A DNA stretch of 64,000 bases. Origin: an uncultured Leptolinea sp. (GTDB taxonomy: Bacteria; Chloroflexota; Anaerolineae; Anaerolineales; Anaerolineaceae). Positions 30,450 to 40,846 of this stretch are shown here, in pieces. Positions within the stretch are counted from its first letter, which is position 1, and each line of letters opens with the position of its first letter. The stretch spans positions 1 through 64,000 of the forward strand of contig CAIKMQ010000005.1 in NCBI GenBank assembly GCA_903828565.1. Direction: 5' to 3'. Under the pieces are notes generated by a model, which had not been told where the DNA came from, did not search any database, and saw nothing but the letters and a program-made list of their open reading frames with translations. The translations under genes and the position numbers were made by a program.

Positions 30450-31436
30450 ATGGACTGGAATAAAAAGACAATATTGATCACAGGTGGTACCGGCAGCTTT
30501 GGTAAGAAGTTTATTGATATCATGCTGCGCGAGTTTCATCCAGCGAAGATCATTGTGTACAGCCGGGATGAATTGAAGCAGCATGAAATGCGGGTGAAAG
30601 GCTACGAGCACCCCAGCCTGCGTTACTTTATCGGGGATATCCGTGACCTGGAGCGCATGAAACGTGCCATGGAGGGGGTGGATATTGTCGTCCATGCGGC
30701 CGCCTTAAAACAGGTGCCGGCATGCGAATACAACCCGATGGAAGCAGTTAAAACCAACATCCTCGGCACCAGCAATGTCATTGACGCAGCATTGGATACC
30801 GGCGTGGAAAAAGTGATGGCACTTTCCACCGATAAAGCGGTCAGCCCAGCCAATCTGTACGGTGCCACCAAGCTGGCAGCAGAGAAACTGGTCATCCAGT
30901 CCAATGCCTATGCGGGCAATAAACGCACCCGGCTGGCTTGCACCCGCTACGGGAATGTGGTCGGCAGCCGCGGCAGTGTGGTTCCTGTATTTCTGAAACA
31001 GCGTGGCTCCGGCCGATTGACCTTGACCGATGAGCGTATGACACGCTTCTGGCTTTCACTGGAGCAGGGTGTCCATTTTGTCACAGACTGCATCGAGATC
31101 ATGGAAGGCGGTGAAGTATTCGTGCCCAAGATCCCCAGTATGAATATGCCGGACCTGGCAAAGGCCATCGCGCCTGAAGCCCGTATCGAGGTGATCGGTA
31201 TTCGCCATGGCGAGAAACTCCACGAGGTGTTGATCTCTGAAGATGAAGCCCGCACAACGATCGAGCTGCAGGACAAGTATATTGTTCTGCCGGCAGAAGA
31301 AATGTGGTTCGGTAAAGGTTGGCAAGGCAAAGGCAGTAAAGTCGCTGACGGTTTTCGTTACGCCAGCAATACCAACAGCGAGTGGCTGGATATTTCCCAG
31401 ATCCAGAAGATCGTGGAATCGGTGGAAATCGAGTAA
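30450..31436 (+). CDS. UDP-N-acetylglucosamine 4,6-dehydratase (PseB/FlaA1-like)
   Basis: KTILITGGTGSFGKKFIDIML, HAAALKQVPACEYNPMEAVKTNILGTSNVIDAAL, LSTDKAVSPANLYGATKLAAEKL. Confidence 0.93.
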   Translation: MDWNKKTILITGGTGSFGKKFIDIMLREFHPAKIIVYSRDELKQHEMRVKGYEHPSLRYFIGDIRDLERMKRAMEGVDIVVHAAALKQVPACEYNPMEAVKTNILGTSNVIDAALDTGVEKVMALSTDKAVSPANLYGATKLAAEKLVIQSNAYAGNKRTRLACTRYGNVVGSRGSVVPVFLKQRGSGRLTLTDERMTRFWLSLEQGVHFVTDCIEIMEGGEVFVPKIPSMNMPDLAKAIAPEARIEVIGIRHGEKLHEVLISEDEARTTIELQDKYIVLPAEEMWFGKGWQGKGSKVADGFRYASNTNSEWLDISQIQKIVESVEIE

Positions 31437-31439
31437 ACC

Positions 31440-32402
31440 ATGCGCATCCTGGTGACCGGTGCCAGCGGACTGCTGGGTGTGAACTTGGCCAGCGAAGCCT
31501 CCCGTGAGCATGAAGTCACGGGCCAGGTGAATGCCCTGCCGCTTCAGGGAGCCGGTTTCGAACAGATCACCGGTGACCTGATGGAGGATGGAGCCGTTGA
31601 GCAGATGCTGGATCAAGCCCGCCCGGACTGGGTGATTCACTGTGCCGCACTGGCGGATGTGGATGCCTGTGAAAAGGAGCCGGATCTGGCGAAACAGGTA
31701 AACACACTTTTGCCAGGCCGCATCGCTAAAGCCTGCGCCGGCAGGGCAAAGCTGGTGTATATATCCACCGATGCGGTTTTTGACGGCATTCGCGGCGGTT
31801 ACACCGAAGAAGATATCCCCAACCCATTAAGTATCTATGCCCGCACAAAGCTAGACGGCGAAGAGGCTGTTCTAAAAACAGACCCCGCGGCGATCGTGGC
31901 ACGCATCAACATCTTTGGCTGGAGCATCTTCGGAAAACGCAGCCTGGCAGAGTGGTTCTTTTACAATCTGCAAGCAGGGCTGCCGGTAAAAGGCTTCACG
32001 GATGTATTCATCACCACGCAATTGACCACCGACCTGGCCGGCATGCTGCTGGCTATGCTCGCGGGCAACCTTTCGGGGTTGTACCATGTGGTCGGGGCGG
32101 ATTGTGCCAGTAAATATGACTTTGCCTTGCAGATTGCACGCCGCATGGGGATGGATGGATCCCTGGTTTCGCCGGTAAGCGTGGATGCATACGGTTTGAA
32201 AGCTGCCCGCAGCCATAATCTGTGCCTGGATGCCACAAAACTTTCCCGGGTTATCCACAAACCACTCCCGCAGTTATCCACCGGTTTAGACCGGTTCTTT
32301 GAACAATATGCACGCGGTTATCCCCAAGTTCTCCGCAAGATGGTGGATAACTCCATGGAAAACCTGAACCCTTACGCGCAAGGAGGAAGCAGTGGAAATT
32401 AA
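31440..32402 (+). CDS. RmlD-like sugar-nucleotide reductase (extended SDR)
   Basis: MRILVTGASGLLGVNLASEAS, HCAALADVDACEKEPDLAKQVNTLLPGRIAKAC, YISTDAVFDGIRGGYTEEDIPNPLSIYARTKLDGE. Confidence 0.88.
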   Translation: MRILVTGASGLLGVNLASEASREHEVTGQVNALPLQGAGFEQITGDLMEDGAVEQMLDQARPDWVIHCAALADVDACEKEPDLAKQVNTLLPGRIAKACAGRAKLVYISTDAVFDGIRGGYTEEDIPNPLSIYARTKLDGEEAVLKTDPAAIVARINIFGWSIFGKRSLAEWFFYNLQAGLPVKGFTDVFITTQLTTDLAGMLLAMLAGNLSGLYHVVGADCASKYDFALQIARRMGMDGSLVSPVSVDAYGLKAARSHNLCLDATKLSRVIHKPLPQLSTGLDRFFEQYARGYPQVLRKMVDNSMENLNPYAQGGSSGN

Positions 32403-33462
32403 GATCGGCAACCATCTCGTTGGAGAGAACCACCCCACCTACTTCATCGCGGATATATCCGCGAACCATGATGGAGACCTTGAGCGGGCGAAGCTGCTCA
32501 TCCGCCTGGCGAAAGAGGCCGGGGCAGATGCCGCCAAGTTCCAGAATTTCCGCGCCGCGAAGATTGTTTCAGATTACGGCTTCACCCACATGAACAGCCA
32601 GATATCCCACCAGGCAAAGTGGAAGAAATCGGTTTTTGAGGTGTACCAGGGGGCGTCCATCCCCTTCGATTGGACACCGGTATTAAAAGAGGAATGTGAC
32701 CGGGTGGGGATCGATTATTTCTCCTCCCCGTATGATTTTGATGCGATCGATATGCTGGATCCCTATGTTCCGGCTTACAAGATCGGTTCAGGTGACATCA
32801 CGTGGGATGAAGCGCTCGTCCGCATGGCTGGCACCGGAAAACCGGTTCTGCTGGCATGCGGCGCATCACAGATTGGTGAAGTGCAGCATGCCGTGGAAGT
32901 GATCCGCGCCATCAACCCTCAACTGGTGCTGATGCAGTGCAATACCAACTACACCGCCAGCCTGGAGAACTTTGATCATATCCATTTGAATGTGCTCAAG
33001 ACCTTCCGCGCCATGTATCCGGGCCTGGTCCTCGGGCTGTCGGATCATACATCTGGCCACACCACTGTACTCGGAGCGGTGACCCTGGGTGCGCGGGTAG
33101 TGGAAAAGCACTTTACGGATGATAACAACCGGGTCGGTCCTGACCATCCCTTCTCGATGACACCTGCCACCTGGCGTGAGATGGTGGACCGCACCCGCGA
33201 ACTGGAACGGGCATTGGGTTCGGGCGAGAAGGTCGTCTGCATCAATGAACAGCAGACGGTGATTGTGCAGCGCCGCTGCTTGCGAGCCGCTCGGGATATC
33301 CGCGCCGGTGAATTATTCGACCGGGCAATGATCGATGTGCTCCGTCCCGCAACACCGGGTGGTATCCTCCCGAACGATATAAACCGGGTGATCGGGATGA
33401 AAGCCCTGGTGGACCTGCCCACTGGCCGTGAATTGCGCTGGGAAGACCTGGGCGGGGCATGA
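32392..33462 (+). CDS. NeuB-family nonulosonate synthase with C-terminal SAF domain (PseI/SpsE-like)
   Basis: YFIADISANHDGDLERAKLLIRLAKEAGADAAKFQNF, SGDITWDEALVRMAGTGKPVLLACGAS, LSDHTSGHTTVLGAVTLGARVVEKHFTDD; SAF-like RCLRAARDIRAGELFDRAMIDVLRPATPGGI; GTG start. Confidence 0.92.
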   Translation: MEIKIGNHLVGENHPTYFIADISANHDGDLERAKLLIRLAKEAGADAAKFQNFRAAKIVSDYGFTHMNSQISHQAKWKKSVFEVYQGASIPFDWTPVLKEECDRVGIDYFSSPYDFDAIDMLDPYVPAYKIGSGDITWDEALVRMAGTGKPVLLACGASQIGEVQHAVEVIRAINPQLVLMQCNTNYTASLENFDHIHLNVLKTFRAMYPGLVLGLSDHTSGHTTVLGAVTLGARVVEKHFTDDNNRVGPDHPFSMTPATWREMVDRTRELERALGSGEKVVCINEQQTVIVQRRCLRAARDIRAGELFDRAMIDVLRPATPGGILPNDINRVIGMKALVDLPTGRELRWEDLGGA

Positions 33463-34565
33463 GGATCCTTTATTTTTCGCGGGATTACTGCCCGCATGAC
33501 CACCGCATGTTGAGCGCCATCCTTGCCGGAGGGCACGAAGCCTGGTACCTGCGACTGGAGGATGCCGGCCGCCGGCTGGAAAGCCGCCCTCTGCCGGAAG
33601 GTACCCGCGCAATCGACTGGCGCGGAGGTAAAAGGCGTTTCAATTGGCTGGATCTTCCATTACTGACGCGGGATATGCAGAGAGTATTAAAGCAGGTTCA
33701 GCCTGACCTGGTGCATGCCGGGCCGTTGCAAAGCGCCGGCTGGATCGCCGCCCTCAGTGGTTTTCATCCCCTTCTGGGGATGTCCTGGGGGTTTGACCTG
33801 ATGCAAGACGCGCGGCGGAGTGCTGTCATGCGCCGAATTACCCGTACTGTCCTCTCCCGACTGGACTGGTTGTTTGGGGATTGCCAGGCAGTATTAGATA
33901 ATGCCGCCGCTATGGGATATGACCTGCGCCGCAGTACCCGCTTCCCCTGGGGGGTTGACCTGACGCATTTTTCGTCCGGCAATTCAACGGTGTTGCGAGA
34001 GGATCTTGGTTGGCAGGATGCCTCCGTCTGTTTCTGCAACCGTTCCTGGGAGCCGAAATACGGTGTGGATGTGGTGGTTCGCGCATTTGTACAGGCAGCG
34101 CAAAGCCTGCCGAACCTGAGGCTCATTCTGGCTGGTAGCGGATCGCAGCGCACAACGATCGAACAGATCCTGCGTGAGGGCGGCGTGCTGGAGCGCGTCC
34201 ATTTTGCCGGGCAGATACCCAACACAGAATTGCCGGAATGGTATCGCGCAGCGGATGTTTATATCAGCGCGTCGCATACCGATGGCTCGTCGGTTTCCCT
34301 GATGGAAGCCCTGGCGTGCGGGTTGCCAGTCGTGGTTTCTGATATCCCATCCAATCTCGAATGGGTAGCAGAGGGTGAGCAGGGTTGGCTTTTCAAAGAT
34401 GGCAGTGTGGATGAATTGGCTGCCTGTTTACTGAGGATGCAGACCAGCAAAGTGGATCTGGCTGTGATGCGTATAAAGGCGCGCCGCAAGGCAGAAGAAA
34501 TGGCTAACTGGGAGAAGAATCGCCAGTTGATGCTGGAAGGTTATCGCAAGGCGGTGAATTGGTGA
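33459..34565 (+). CDS. Glycosyltransferase family 4
   Basis: LRLILAGSGSQRTTIEQIL, YISASHTDGSSVSLMEALACGLPVVVSDIPSNLEWV. Confidence 0.88.
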   Translation: MRILYFSRDYCPHDHRMLSAILAGGHEAWYLRLEDAGRRLESRPLPEGTRAIDWRGGKRRFNWLDLPLLTRDMQRVLKQVQPDLVHAGPLQSAGWIAALSGFHPLLGMSWGFDLMQDARRSAVMRRITRTVLSRLDWLFGDCQAVLDNAAAMGYDLRRSTRFPWGVDLTHFSSGNSTVLREDLGWQDASVCFCNRSWEPKYGVDVVVRAFVQAAQSLPNLRLILAGSGSQRTTIEQILREGGVLERVHFAGQIPNTELPEWYRAADVYISASHTDGSSVSLMEALACGLPVVVSDIPSNLEWVAEGEQGWLFKDGSVDELAACLLRMQTSKVDLAVMRIKARRKAEEMANWEKNRQLMLEGYRKAVNW

Positions 34566-35134
34566 AACCAGGTCGCAGCGTCCCCTTATCGAGCCATTTG
34601 ATCCAGTTACTGCGGCGTTTATTCCTGCCGCAACCTGCCGGTATGACACATGCCGCGCGGGCCGTCTTGGATAAGAGGCTGCATGGCGATATGCGCGGGC
34701 TGGCATTTGGCAGTGAAAGCGCTGCCTGGCTGGCTGCCAGAATAGGCAGCCTGACCTGCGTGGAACAGAACCCCATCCGGCATGCGCGGATCGAAGAGCG
34801 GCTCAACAGGGATGCATCCATCCGTGGAAAAATCCAACTGCTAACAATACCCGATCACAAATCGATTATGGCTCATTTTTCCACCGCCAGTTTGGATATC
34901 CTCCTGATGGATGGTATTGAACAGGCTCCCTATGCCGAGAGTTACCTGCCATTTCTTAAACCCGGCGGCTTGCTGGTGATAGATAATATGAATTTGGAAG
35001 CCCTCTCAGGGGGATCTGCTAAAGGAACCGCGCAGGAGTTGCTTTCCTTCGTCGAAGACTGGGAATACGAATGGACCGGGAATAAATTGAAGGACACGGT
35101 GATCTACTATTGTCCCCAGGCGGAGGCGGAATAA
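34562..35134 (+). CDS. Putative SAM-dependent methyltransferase-like protein
   Basis: LAFGSESAAWLAARIGSLTCVEQNPIRHARIEERL, SLDILLMDGIEQAPYAESYLPFLKPGGLLVIDNM Rossmann/O-MTase pattern. Confidence 0.65.
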   Translation: MKPGRSVPLSSHLIQLLRRLFLPQPAGMTHAARAVLDKRLHGDMRGLAFGSESAAWLAARIGSLTCVEQNPIRHARIEERLNRDASIRGKIQLLTIPDHKSIMAHFSTASLDILLMDGIEQAPYAESYLPFLKPGGLLVIDNMNLEALSGGSAKGTAQELLSFVEDWEYEWTGNKLKDTVIYYCPQAEAE

Positions 35135-35135
35135 A

Positions 35136-35966
35136 ATGACTCTGCGGGTACTAGCCATCATACAGGCACGCATGCGCTCCAGCCGCTTACCCCAAAAGGT
35201 GATGCTGGATATTGCCGGTAAACCCATGCTGCAACGGGTGATCGAACGCACAGCCCGCGCACACCGGGTGAGCGATGTGGTTGTGGCCACCACCCGCGAT
35301 GCGGATGAAGACCCGATCGCTGCTTTATGCCATAAGCTGGGTGTTGCTTGTTACCGCGGTAGCCTGCAGGATGTGTTGGACCGCTATTATCGCTGTGCAC
35401 AGCCTTATCAGCCGGATGTGGTGGTACGCATCACGTCGGATTGCCCGGTGATCGATCCCGGTCTGATCGATGAGACCATCCAGGCCCTGACGGGTAACCC
35501 CGGGAAGAACGATCTCTGGATGCCGCAAGGGGATCCCTTGACCTACCGAAGCCCCACCCACCCGGAGATCCCCTGGGATTTCGCAGCCACCAGGCTGCCG
35601 CCTCCCTGGCACCGCACCTTCCCTATCGGGCTGGATGTGGAAGCCTGCACCTTCCCGGCTTTGGGGATCGCCTGGCGAGAAGCCAGCGCGCAGCATGAAC
35701 GCGAGCATGTCATGCCTTACCTCTACCAGGTACCCGGTCAATTCCGTTGTTTTATCGGCAGCTATTCCGAAGACCTGGGAAGCCAACGCTGGACGGTGGA
35801 TACGTCATCAGACCTTGAAATGATCCGTGGGGTATACGCAAAGTTGGGAACCGAGAACTTCGACTGGCTGGATGTATTAAAAGTAGTCCGCGAGCACCCG
35901 GAGTTGAGTGCCATCAATGCGGATGTTCAACATAAATCTTATCTGGATGTGGATACACGGAAATGA
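35136..35966 (+). CDS. SpsF-like cytidylyltransferase/NTP transferase
   Basis: LAIIQARMRSSRLPQKVMLDIAGKPMLQRVIERTARAHRVSDVVVATT, VVRITSDCPVIDPGLID. Confidence 0.9.
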   Translation: MTLRVLAIIQARMRSSRLPQKVMLDIAGKPMLQRVIERTARAHRVSDVVVATTRDADEDPIAALCHKLGVACYRGSLQDVLDRYYRCAQPYQPDVVVRITSDCPVIDPGLIDETIQALTGNPGKNDLWMPQGDPLTYRSPTHPEIPWDFAATRLPPPWHRTFPIGLDVEACTFPALGIAWREASAQHEREHVMPYLYQVPGQFRCFIGSYSEDLGSQRWTVDTSSDLEMIRGVYAKLGTENFDWLDVLKVVREHPELSAINADVQHKSYLDVDTRK

Positions 35967-36955
35967 CCAAACCATTCATCACTCTCTTCACAGCTCCCAA
36001 GCCATTCGTTCATCCACATATTGCGATGATCCAGCGCAACGCCATCCGTTCTTGGGTGGCACTGGGTGACGAAGTGGAAGTTTTATTGCTGGGTAGGGAA
36101 GATGGGTTGGAAGAGGCTGCGCGCGAGTTGGGTGTTCGCTGGATACCGGATCTGGAGCGTAATACCAGCGGCACGCCATTGATCAGTTCGATGTTTGCGC
36201 AGGCGAGAGAACAGGGGCATGGAGACCTGCTGGCTATAATCAACACAGACATCCTGCTGATGTCGGATTTTGTGCAGGCAGCCCGGTCGGTAAGCCGGCA
36301 GGCTGAAATATTTTTGATGATGGGCCACCGCTGGGATATTGACATCACCGAGCCGCTCTCTTTTGAAGGAGATTGGCAGGTAAACCTGCGTAGGCTGATT
36401 GCTGAACACGGGCAGCTGCATAAATCCATGGGTAGTGATTACTTCATGTTCCCGCGTGATGCTTTTCCAGCCTTCCCTCCATTTGCTATCGGGCGTGCCG
36501 GCTGGGATAACTGGACCATCTACCACGGCCGTCAGCAGGGCTGGAAAGTGATCGAATCGACACTGGCAGTAACAATCGGCCACCAGCAGCATGACTACCA
36601 CCACCTGCCGAACGGCGAGATCCACTATAATCTGCCAGAATCAGCAGAGAATTTACGGTTGGCGGGCGGGAAGCGGCATATCTTTACCCTGATCGATGCC
36701 AATTGCCGTTTGGATGAACATGCGAACATCAAACCCATGCCGTTCATCTGGCGGAAGATCCGCCGTGAAATGGAGATCTACCCTGTTTTGAAATGGGACC
36801 ATCCGCGCCTGAACTTGTGGGCGTTCTACGTGATGAACCCACGTAAATTCATCCTTCAGCGCTTTCCAGACCTTGCCCGCCGGTTGGGTATCCGGTTGCA
36901 GGAAGATAATACATCAGACGCGCTGACCTTTCTGGCTGACCTGAAAGGAAAATAA
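35963..36955 (+). CDS. Putative GT-A-like glycosyltransferase, unknown specificity
   Basis: HPHIAMIQRNAIRSWVALGDEVEVLLLG, LLAIINTDILLMSDFVQA (DxD-like NTD), GWDNWTIYHGRQQGW. Confidence 0.6.
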   Translation: MTKPFITLFTAPKPFVHPHIAMIQRNAIRSWVALGDEVEVLLLGREDGLEEAARELGVRWIPDLERNTSGTPLISSMFAQAREQGHGDLLAIINTDILLMSDFVQAARSVSRQAEIFLMMGHRWDIDITEPLSFEGDWQVNLRRLIAEHGQLHKSMGSDYFMFPRDAFPAFPPFAIGRAGWDNWTIYHGRQQGWKVIESTLAVTIGHQQHDYHHLPNGEIHYNLPESAENLRLAGGKRHIFTLIDANCRLDEHANIKPMPFIWRKIRREMEIYPVLKWDHPRLNLWAFYVMNPRKFILQRFPDLARRLGIRLQEDNTSDALTFLADLKGK

Positions 36956-37939
36956 ATGCCGCGAATTGGTATGAACCCCTCACGTAATCGCGATAGCGGC
37001 CTCGTCCCCAAACGGGTGACCGCTGCTGTCTTGACGCATGTCCCGCATGGCGAAGGTTACTTTGAACACAGAATGGATGTGCTTCGCCTGTGTATCGAAT
37101 CTCTGATCGCCACGGCAGGGGAGCAGGTGGACTTGATGGTGTTTGATAATGCCAGCAGTCCGGAAGTTGTCGCTTACCTGACCGGTTTAAAGGAGGAAGG
37201 CCGCATCCAGTACCTGCTGCTTTCCAGCCGCAATATCGGCAAGATGGATGCTTTGCAAATGATGACACAGGCCGCACCGGGCGAAGTGCTGGCATATACG
37301 GATGATGATGTCCTCTTCCTGCCAGGCTGGTTGGAGAAGCACCTGCAGATCCTGGATACTTACCCTCGGGCGGGCATGGTCACCGGTTTTTACATCCGCT
37401 CACAGATGGCATTCAGTGTGGCAGCCACCCTGGCATTTTCACAACGCGCGGATGTTCAGGTGGAACGCGGCCTGTTGATCGACAAACGCTGGGAACAGCA
37501 CTATCTGGATAATATGGGGCGCACCTGGGAGAGGTATCGTGAAGAGACAACCGGTTTGGAAGATGTGCGCCTGACCTTCGGCGGAGTCTCCGCCCTGGCA
37601 TCCGCGGGACATCATCAGTTTGTGGCTAAGCGCGATGTGATGCTGCAAGCCATGCCAGTGGGATGGACTGGCCGCCTGATGGGCCGCATGCGCGAGTTGG
37701 ATGATCAGGTGGATCAGCTGGGTTACCTGCGTTTGAACACGCCGGAGCCGGTAACACGGTTACTGGGGAATGTGCTCAGTGATGAGAACGCCACGGAAGC
37801 CAACGCGCTGGGGTTACGGGCTAAAGCTGTAAAGATCACCAACAGCAGCTCACTGGCAAGACGCATAGCGCGCCTGCCGCTGGTGAATGGCCTGGCGCAC
37901 CGGCTGTATCGCTGGCTGTACCGCCTGATCAACGCTTGA
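36956..37939 (+). CDS. Glycosyltransferase family 2
   Basis: VDLMVFDNASSPEVVAYL, NIGKMDALQMMTQAAPGEVLAYTDDDVLFLPGW. Confidence 0.85.
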   Translation: MPRIGMNPSRNRDSGLVPKRVTAAVLTHVPHGEGYFEHRMDVLRLCIESLIATAGEQVDLMVFDNASSPEVVAYLTGLKEEGRIQYLLLSSRNIGKMDALQMMTQAAPGEVLAYTDDDVLFLPGWLEKHLQILDTYPRAGMVTGFYIRSQMAFSVAATLAFSQRADVQVERGLLIDKRWEQHYLDNMGRTWERYREETTGLEDVRLTFGGVSALASAGHHQFVAKRDVMLQAMPVGWTGRLMGRMRELDDQVDQLGYLRLNTPEPVTRLLGNVLSDENATEANALGLRAKAVKITNSSSLARRIARLPLVNGLAHRLYRWLYRLINA

Positions 37940-37961
37940 GCACAGGAAAGTTGATAAACCT

Positions 37962-38948
37962 ATGAAAATTCTCATCGCTGGCTTGGGTTCGATCGGACGA
38001 AGGCACTTGCGCAATTTGGCAGCCGAGGGAAGCCACGAGCTCTTGCTCTACCGCACGCATCACGCCACCATGCCGGAAGCAGATCTGGCGGGCTATCCTG
38101 TTTATACTGACCTTACCCGCGCATTGGACCAGAAGCCGGATGCTGTGGTCATCTCCAACCCGACTGCCTTGCACCTGGATGTAGCCATTCCGGCAGCAGA
38201 ACGCGGTATCCATTTGTTATTGGAAAAACCCGTCAGCCATTCTCTGGACCAGGTAGCAGATCTGCAGCGCGCGGTAGTTGAAAATAAGGTTCGTGTACTG
38301 GTAGGCTTCCAATACCGTTTCCATCCCACACTGAACAAGGTGAAAGACTGGCTGGCTGCCGGGGAAATTGGGAACCCTGCCTCCTTCCGGGTGGTGTGGG
38401 GTGAATACCTGCCAGGCTGGCACCCCTGGGAGGATTACCGTGCCAGTTACGCTGCCAGACCGGATTTGGGCGGCGGTGTGACTCTTACCCTGTGTCACCC
38501 CTTTGATTATCTGCGCTGGATGTTTGGCGAAGTCCACTCTGTCTGGGGCAGCGCGGTGAGCGCCCCGGGGTTGGAGATCGGCTCTGAGGGTGTTGTCGAT
38601 GCCGGGTTGACTTTTGAAAGCGGCCTGACCGGAACAGTCCACCTGGATTATGTGCAGCGGCCGGGGACGCATACGCTGGAGATCATAGGATCAGAAGGGA
38701 TGATCCGCTGGTCGAATAATACCGGTGAAGCCGGTTTATACCGCGCAGCCAGCGGGGCATGGGAAAATGCCCAGCCGCCGGAAGGATTTGAACGCAATCA
38801 TCTTTTCACCGCGGAAACTAAAGCTTTTATTTCTATGATAAGTAATGCGTCGCTTTCTCCATGTACCCTGGAGGATGGGATTCATGCATTGCAGATTACC
38901 CGGGCTGTGTTGGATTCGGCAAAATCTGGGCAAAGGATAGCCCTATAA
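37962..38948 (+). CDS. Gfo/Idh/MocA-family oxidoreductase
   Basis: MKILIAGLGSIGRRHLRNL, GIHLLLEKPVSHSLDQ (EKP motif), VGFQYRFHPTLN. Confidence 0.92.
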   Translation: MKILIAGLGSIGRRHLRNLAAEGSHELLLYRTHHATMPEADLAGYPVYTDLTRALDQKPDAVVISNPTALHLDVAIPAAERGIHLLLEKPVSHSLDQVADLQRAVVENKVRVLVGFQYRFHPTLNKVKDWLAAGEIGNPASFRVVWGEYLPGWHPWEDYRASYAARPDLGGGVTLTLCHPFDYLRWMFGEVHSVWGSAVSAPGLEIGSEGVVDAGLTFESGLTGTVHLDYVQRPGTHTLEIIGSEGMIRWSNNTGEAGLYRAASGAWENAQPPEGFERNHLFTAETKAFISMISNASLSPCTLEDGIHALQITRAVLDSAKSGQRIAL

Positions 38949-38983
38949 AAAAAGGCGATAAACGCAGACTGTGATGGGTAGGG

Positions 38984-38989
38984 TATAAT
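38984..38989 (+). promoter_or_regulatory. Candidate -10 element (TATAAT) upstream of the PAPS synthase gene
   Basis: Exact TATAAT in a 130-nt intergenic gap, no convincing -35; AGGAG ribosome-binding site precedes ATG 39079. Confidence 0.3.
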
Positions 38990-39078
38990 CAATCGGTTAT
39001 GCCCATGTTGCACAATCATTTACTTTTACCCACACCGCAGTATGCGAGATAATAAAAAAACTTTTAGGAGACACTCAA

Positions 39079-40824
39079 ATGGCTGAAATGACGAAAAAAG
39101 CGAACCTGATCCCTCCCTATGGCGGGAAATTGGTGAACCTGGTTGTAACTGGTAAGGAACGGGATGAACTGGTCGAAAAAGCCACCCACCTGCCGTCCAT
39201 CAAGATCTCTGCCCGCAACCTGTGTGATCTGGAACTGCTGGCCAACGGCTCTTTCTCTCCATTGGATCGCTTCATGGGTCATAAGGATTATGAGCGAGTC
39301 CTGGAGGAGATGCGCCTGGTGGACGGGACCATGTTCCCCCTGCCCATCACATTGACCATTGATAAAGACGCTTATGAATCTCTAGGCGCTGAAGTTGCTC
39401 TGCGTGATGCTCACAACAATCTGGTGGCAGTGATGAAGGTGGAAGAAGCCTTCCCTTATGATAAGGACCGCGAAGCCCGCCTGGCCTATGGCTCGAATGA
39501 CGCCCTCCACCCGATGGTCTCAGAGATGGTACGCTGGGGCAATCTTTGCATTTCGGGTGAATTGAAGGTGGTGAACATGCCCACCTATTACGATTTTAAA
39601 GAGCTGCGCCGTACACCGGCGGAAGTTCGTGCTATGCTGGAAGAGATGGGCAATGACAATGTGGTTGCCTTCCAAACACGCAACCCGCTCCACCGCATCC
39701 ACGAAGAGTTGACCAAACGTGCCGCAGCGGAAGTGGGCGGCAGCCTGCTGATCCACCCGGTGGTCGGCCTGACCAAACCCGGCGATGTGGATCACTTTAC
39801 CCGCGTTCGTATCTACAAAGCACTGGTAGAGAAGTATTATGAACAAGACAGCACAGTCCTCAGCCTGCTGCCTCTGGCCATGCGCATGGCTGGTCCGCGT
39901 GAAGCCCTGCTGCATGGCATCATCCGTCGCAATCACGGTGTCAATCATTTCATCATAGGCCGGGATCATGCCGGACCGGGCAAGGATTCCACTGGCAAGC
40001 CGTTCTACGGCCCCTATGACGCGCAAGAGTTATTCGATTCTTTCGCGGGCGAATTACAGATGAAATCGGTGCCTTTCCAGGCACTGGTCTACCTGCCGGA
40101 TACGAACGAATATGTGGAAGTGGATAAAGTACCTGCCGGTGTGAAAAGCATGGATATCAGCGGCACCCAGGTGCGTGATGATTACCTGGCGAAAGGTAAA
40201 TTGCTGCCGGAGTGGTTCACCCGTCCTGAAACAGCCAAGATTCTACGGCAAATGTATCCTCCTCGCCATAATATGGGATTCTGTATCTGGTTCACCGGCT
40301 TAAGCGGCGCAGGCAAGACAGCCACTGCTGAAGTGCTCACCACCCTGCTGCTGGAACGCGGCAAACAGGTCACCCAGCTGGATGGCGATGTCGTTCGTAC
40401 TCATCTTTCCAAGGGATTAGGCTTCACCAAAGAAGACCGTGACACCAATATTCTGCGCATCGGCTTCGTAGCCAGTGAGATCGTCCGCCATGCCGGTGTT
40501 GTGATCTGCGCTGCCATTTCACCGTACATTGCGATCCGCAACGAAGCCCGCAAGATGGTCGGCACTGATCAGTTCATCGAAGTCTTCGTAGACACACCCA
40601 TCGATGTCTGCGCTTCACGCGATATTAAGGGCTTGTATGCCAAAGCCTTCCGCGGTGAGATCAAGGGCTTTACCGGCGTGGATGATCCATACGAGAAGCC
40701 TGTGAACCCTGAGATCACCCTGGGTACGGTCGGTGTGACCCCCGAAGAGAATGCCCGCATCATTATCAAGCACCTGGAAGAAAAAGGTTACCTGCTTTCG
40801 GATGTGACTGCAGGCGTCGCCTGA
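39079..40824 (+). CDS. Bifunctional sulfate adenylyltransferase / adenylylsulfate kinase (PAPS synthase, Sat-CysC fusion)
   Basis: VAFQTRNPLHRIHEELTKRA and NHFIIGRDHAGPGKD (ATP sulfurylase) followed by FTGLSGAGKTATAEVL, DGDVVRTHLSKGLGFTKEDRDTNILRIGFVA (APS kinase). Confidence 0.97.
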   Translation: MAEMTKKANLIPPYGGKLVNLVVTGKERDELVEKATHLPSIKISARNLCDLELLANGSFSPLDRFMGHKDYERVLEEMRLVDGTMFPLPITLTIDKDAYESLGAEVALRDAHNNLVAVMKVEEAFPYDKDREARLAYGSNDALHPMVSEMVRWGNLCISGELKVVNMPTYYDFKELRRTPAEVRAMLEEMGNDNVVAFQTRNPLHRIHEELTKRAAAEVGGSLLIHPVVGLTKPGDVDHFTRVRIYKALVEKYYEQDSTVLSLLPLAMRMAGPREALLHGIIRRNHGVNHFIIGRDHAGPGKDSTGKPFYGPYDAQELFDSFAGELQMKSVPFQALVYLPDTNEYVEVDKVPAGVKSMDISGTQVRDDYLAKGKLLPEWFTRPETAKILRQMYPPRHNMGFCIWFTGLSGAGKTATAEVLTTLLLERGKQVTQLDGDVVRTHLSKGLGFTKEDRDTNILRIGFVASEIVRHAGVVICAAISPYIAIRNEARKMVGTDQFIEVFVDTPIDVCASRDIKGLYAKAFRGEIKGFTGVDDPYEKPVNPEITLGTVGVTPEENARIIIKHLEEKGYLLSDVTAGVA

Positions 40825-40846
40825 TCTTCAGATATAAAGGATCGCT

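Noticed and set aside
35136-35966. Treating the SpsF-like protein as a third CMP-NulO synthetase
   Set aside because: SpsF-type QARMRSSRLPQKV motif differs from NeuA; it is likely a nucleotidyltransferase, but CMP-NulO synthesis cannot be claimed from sequence.
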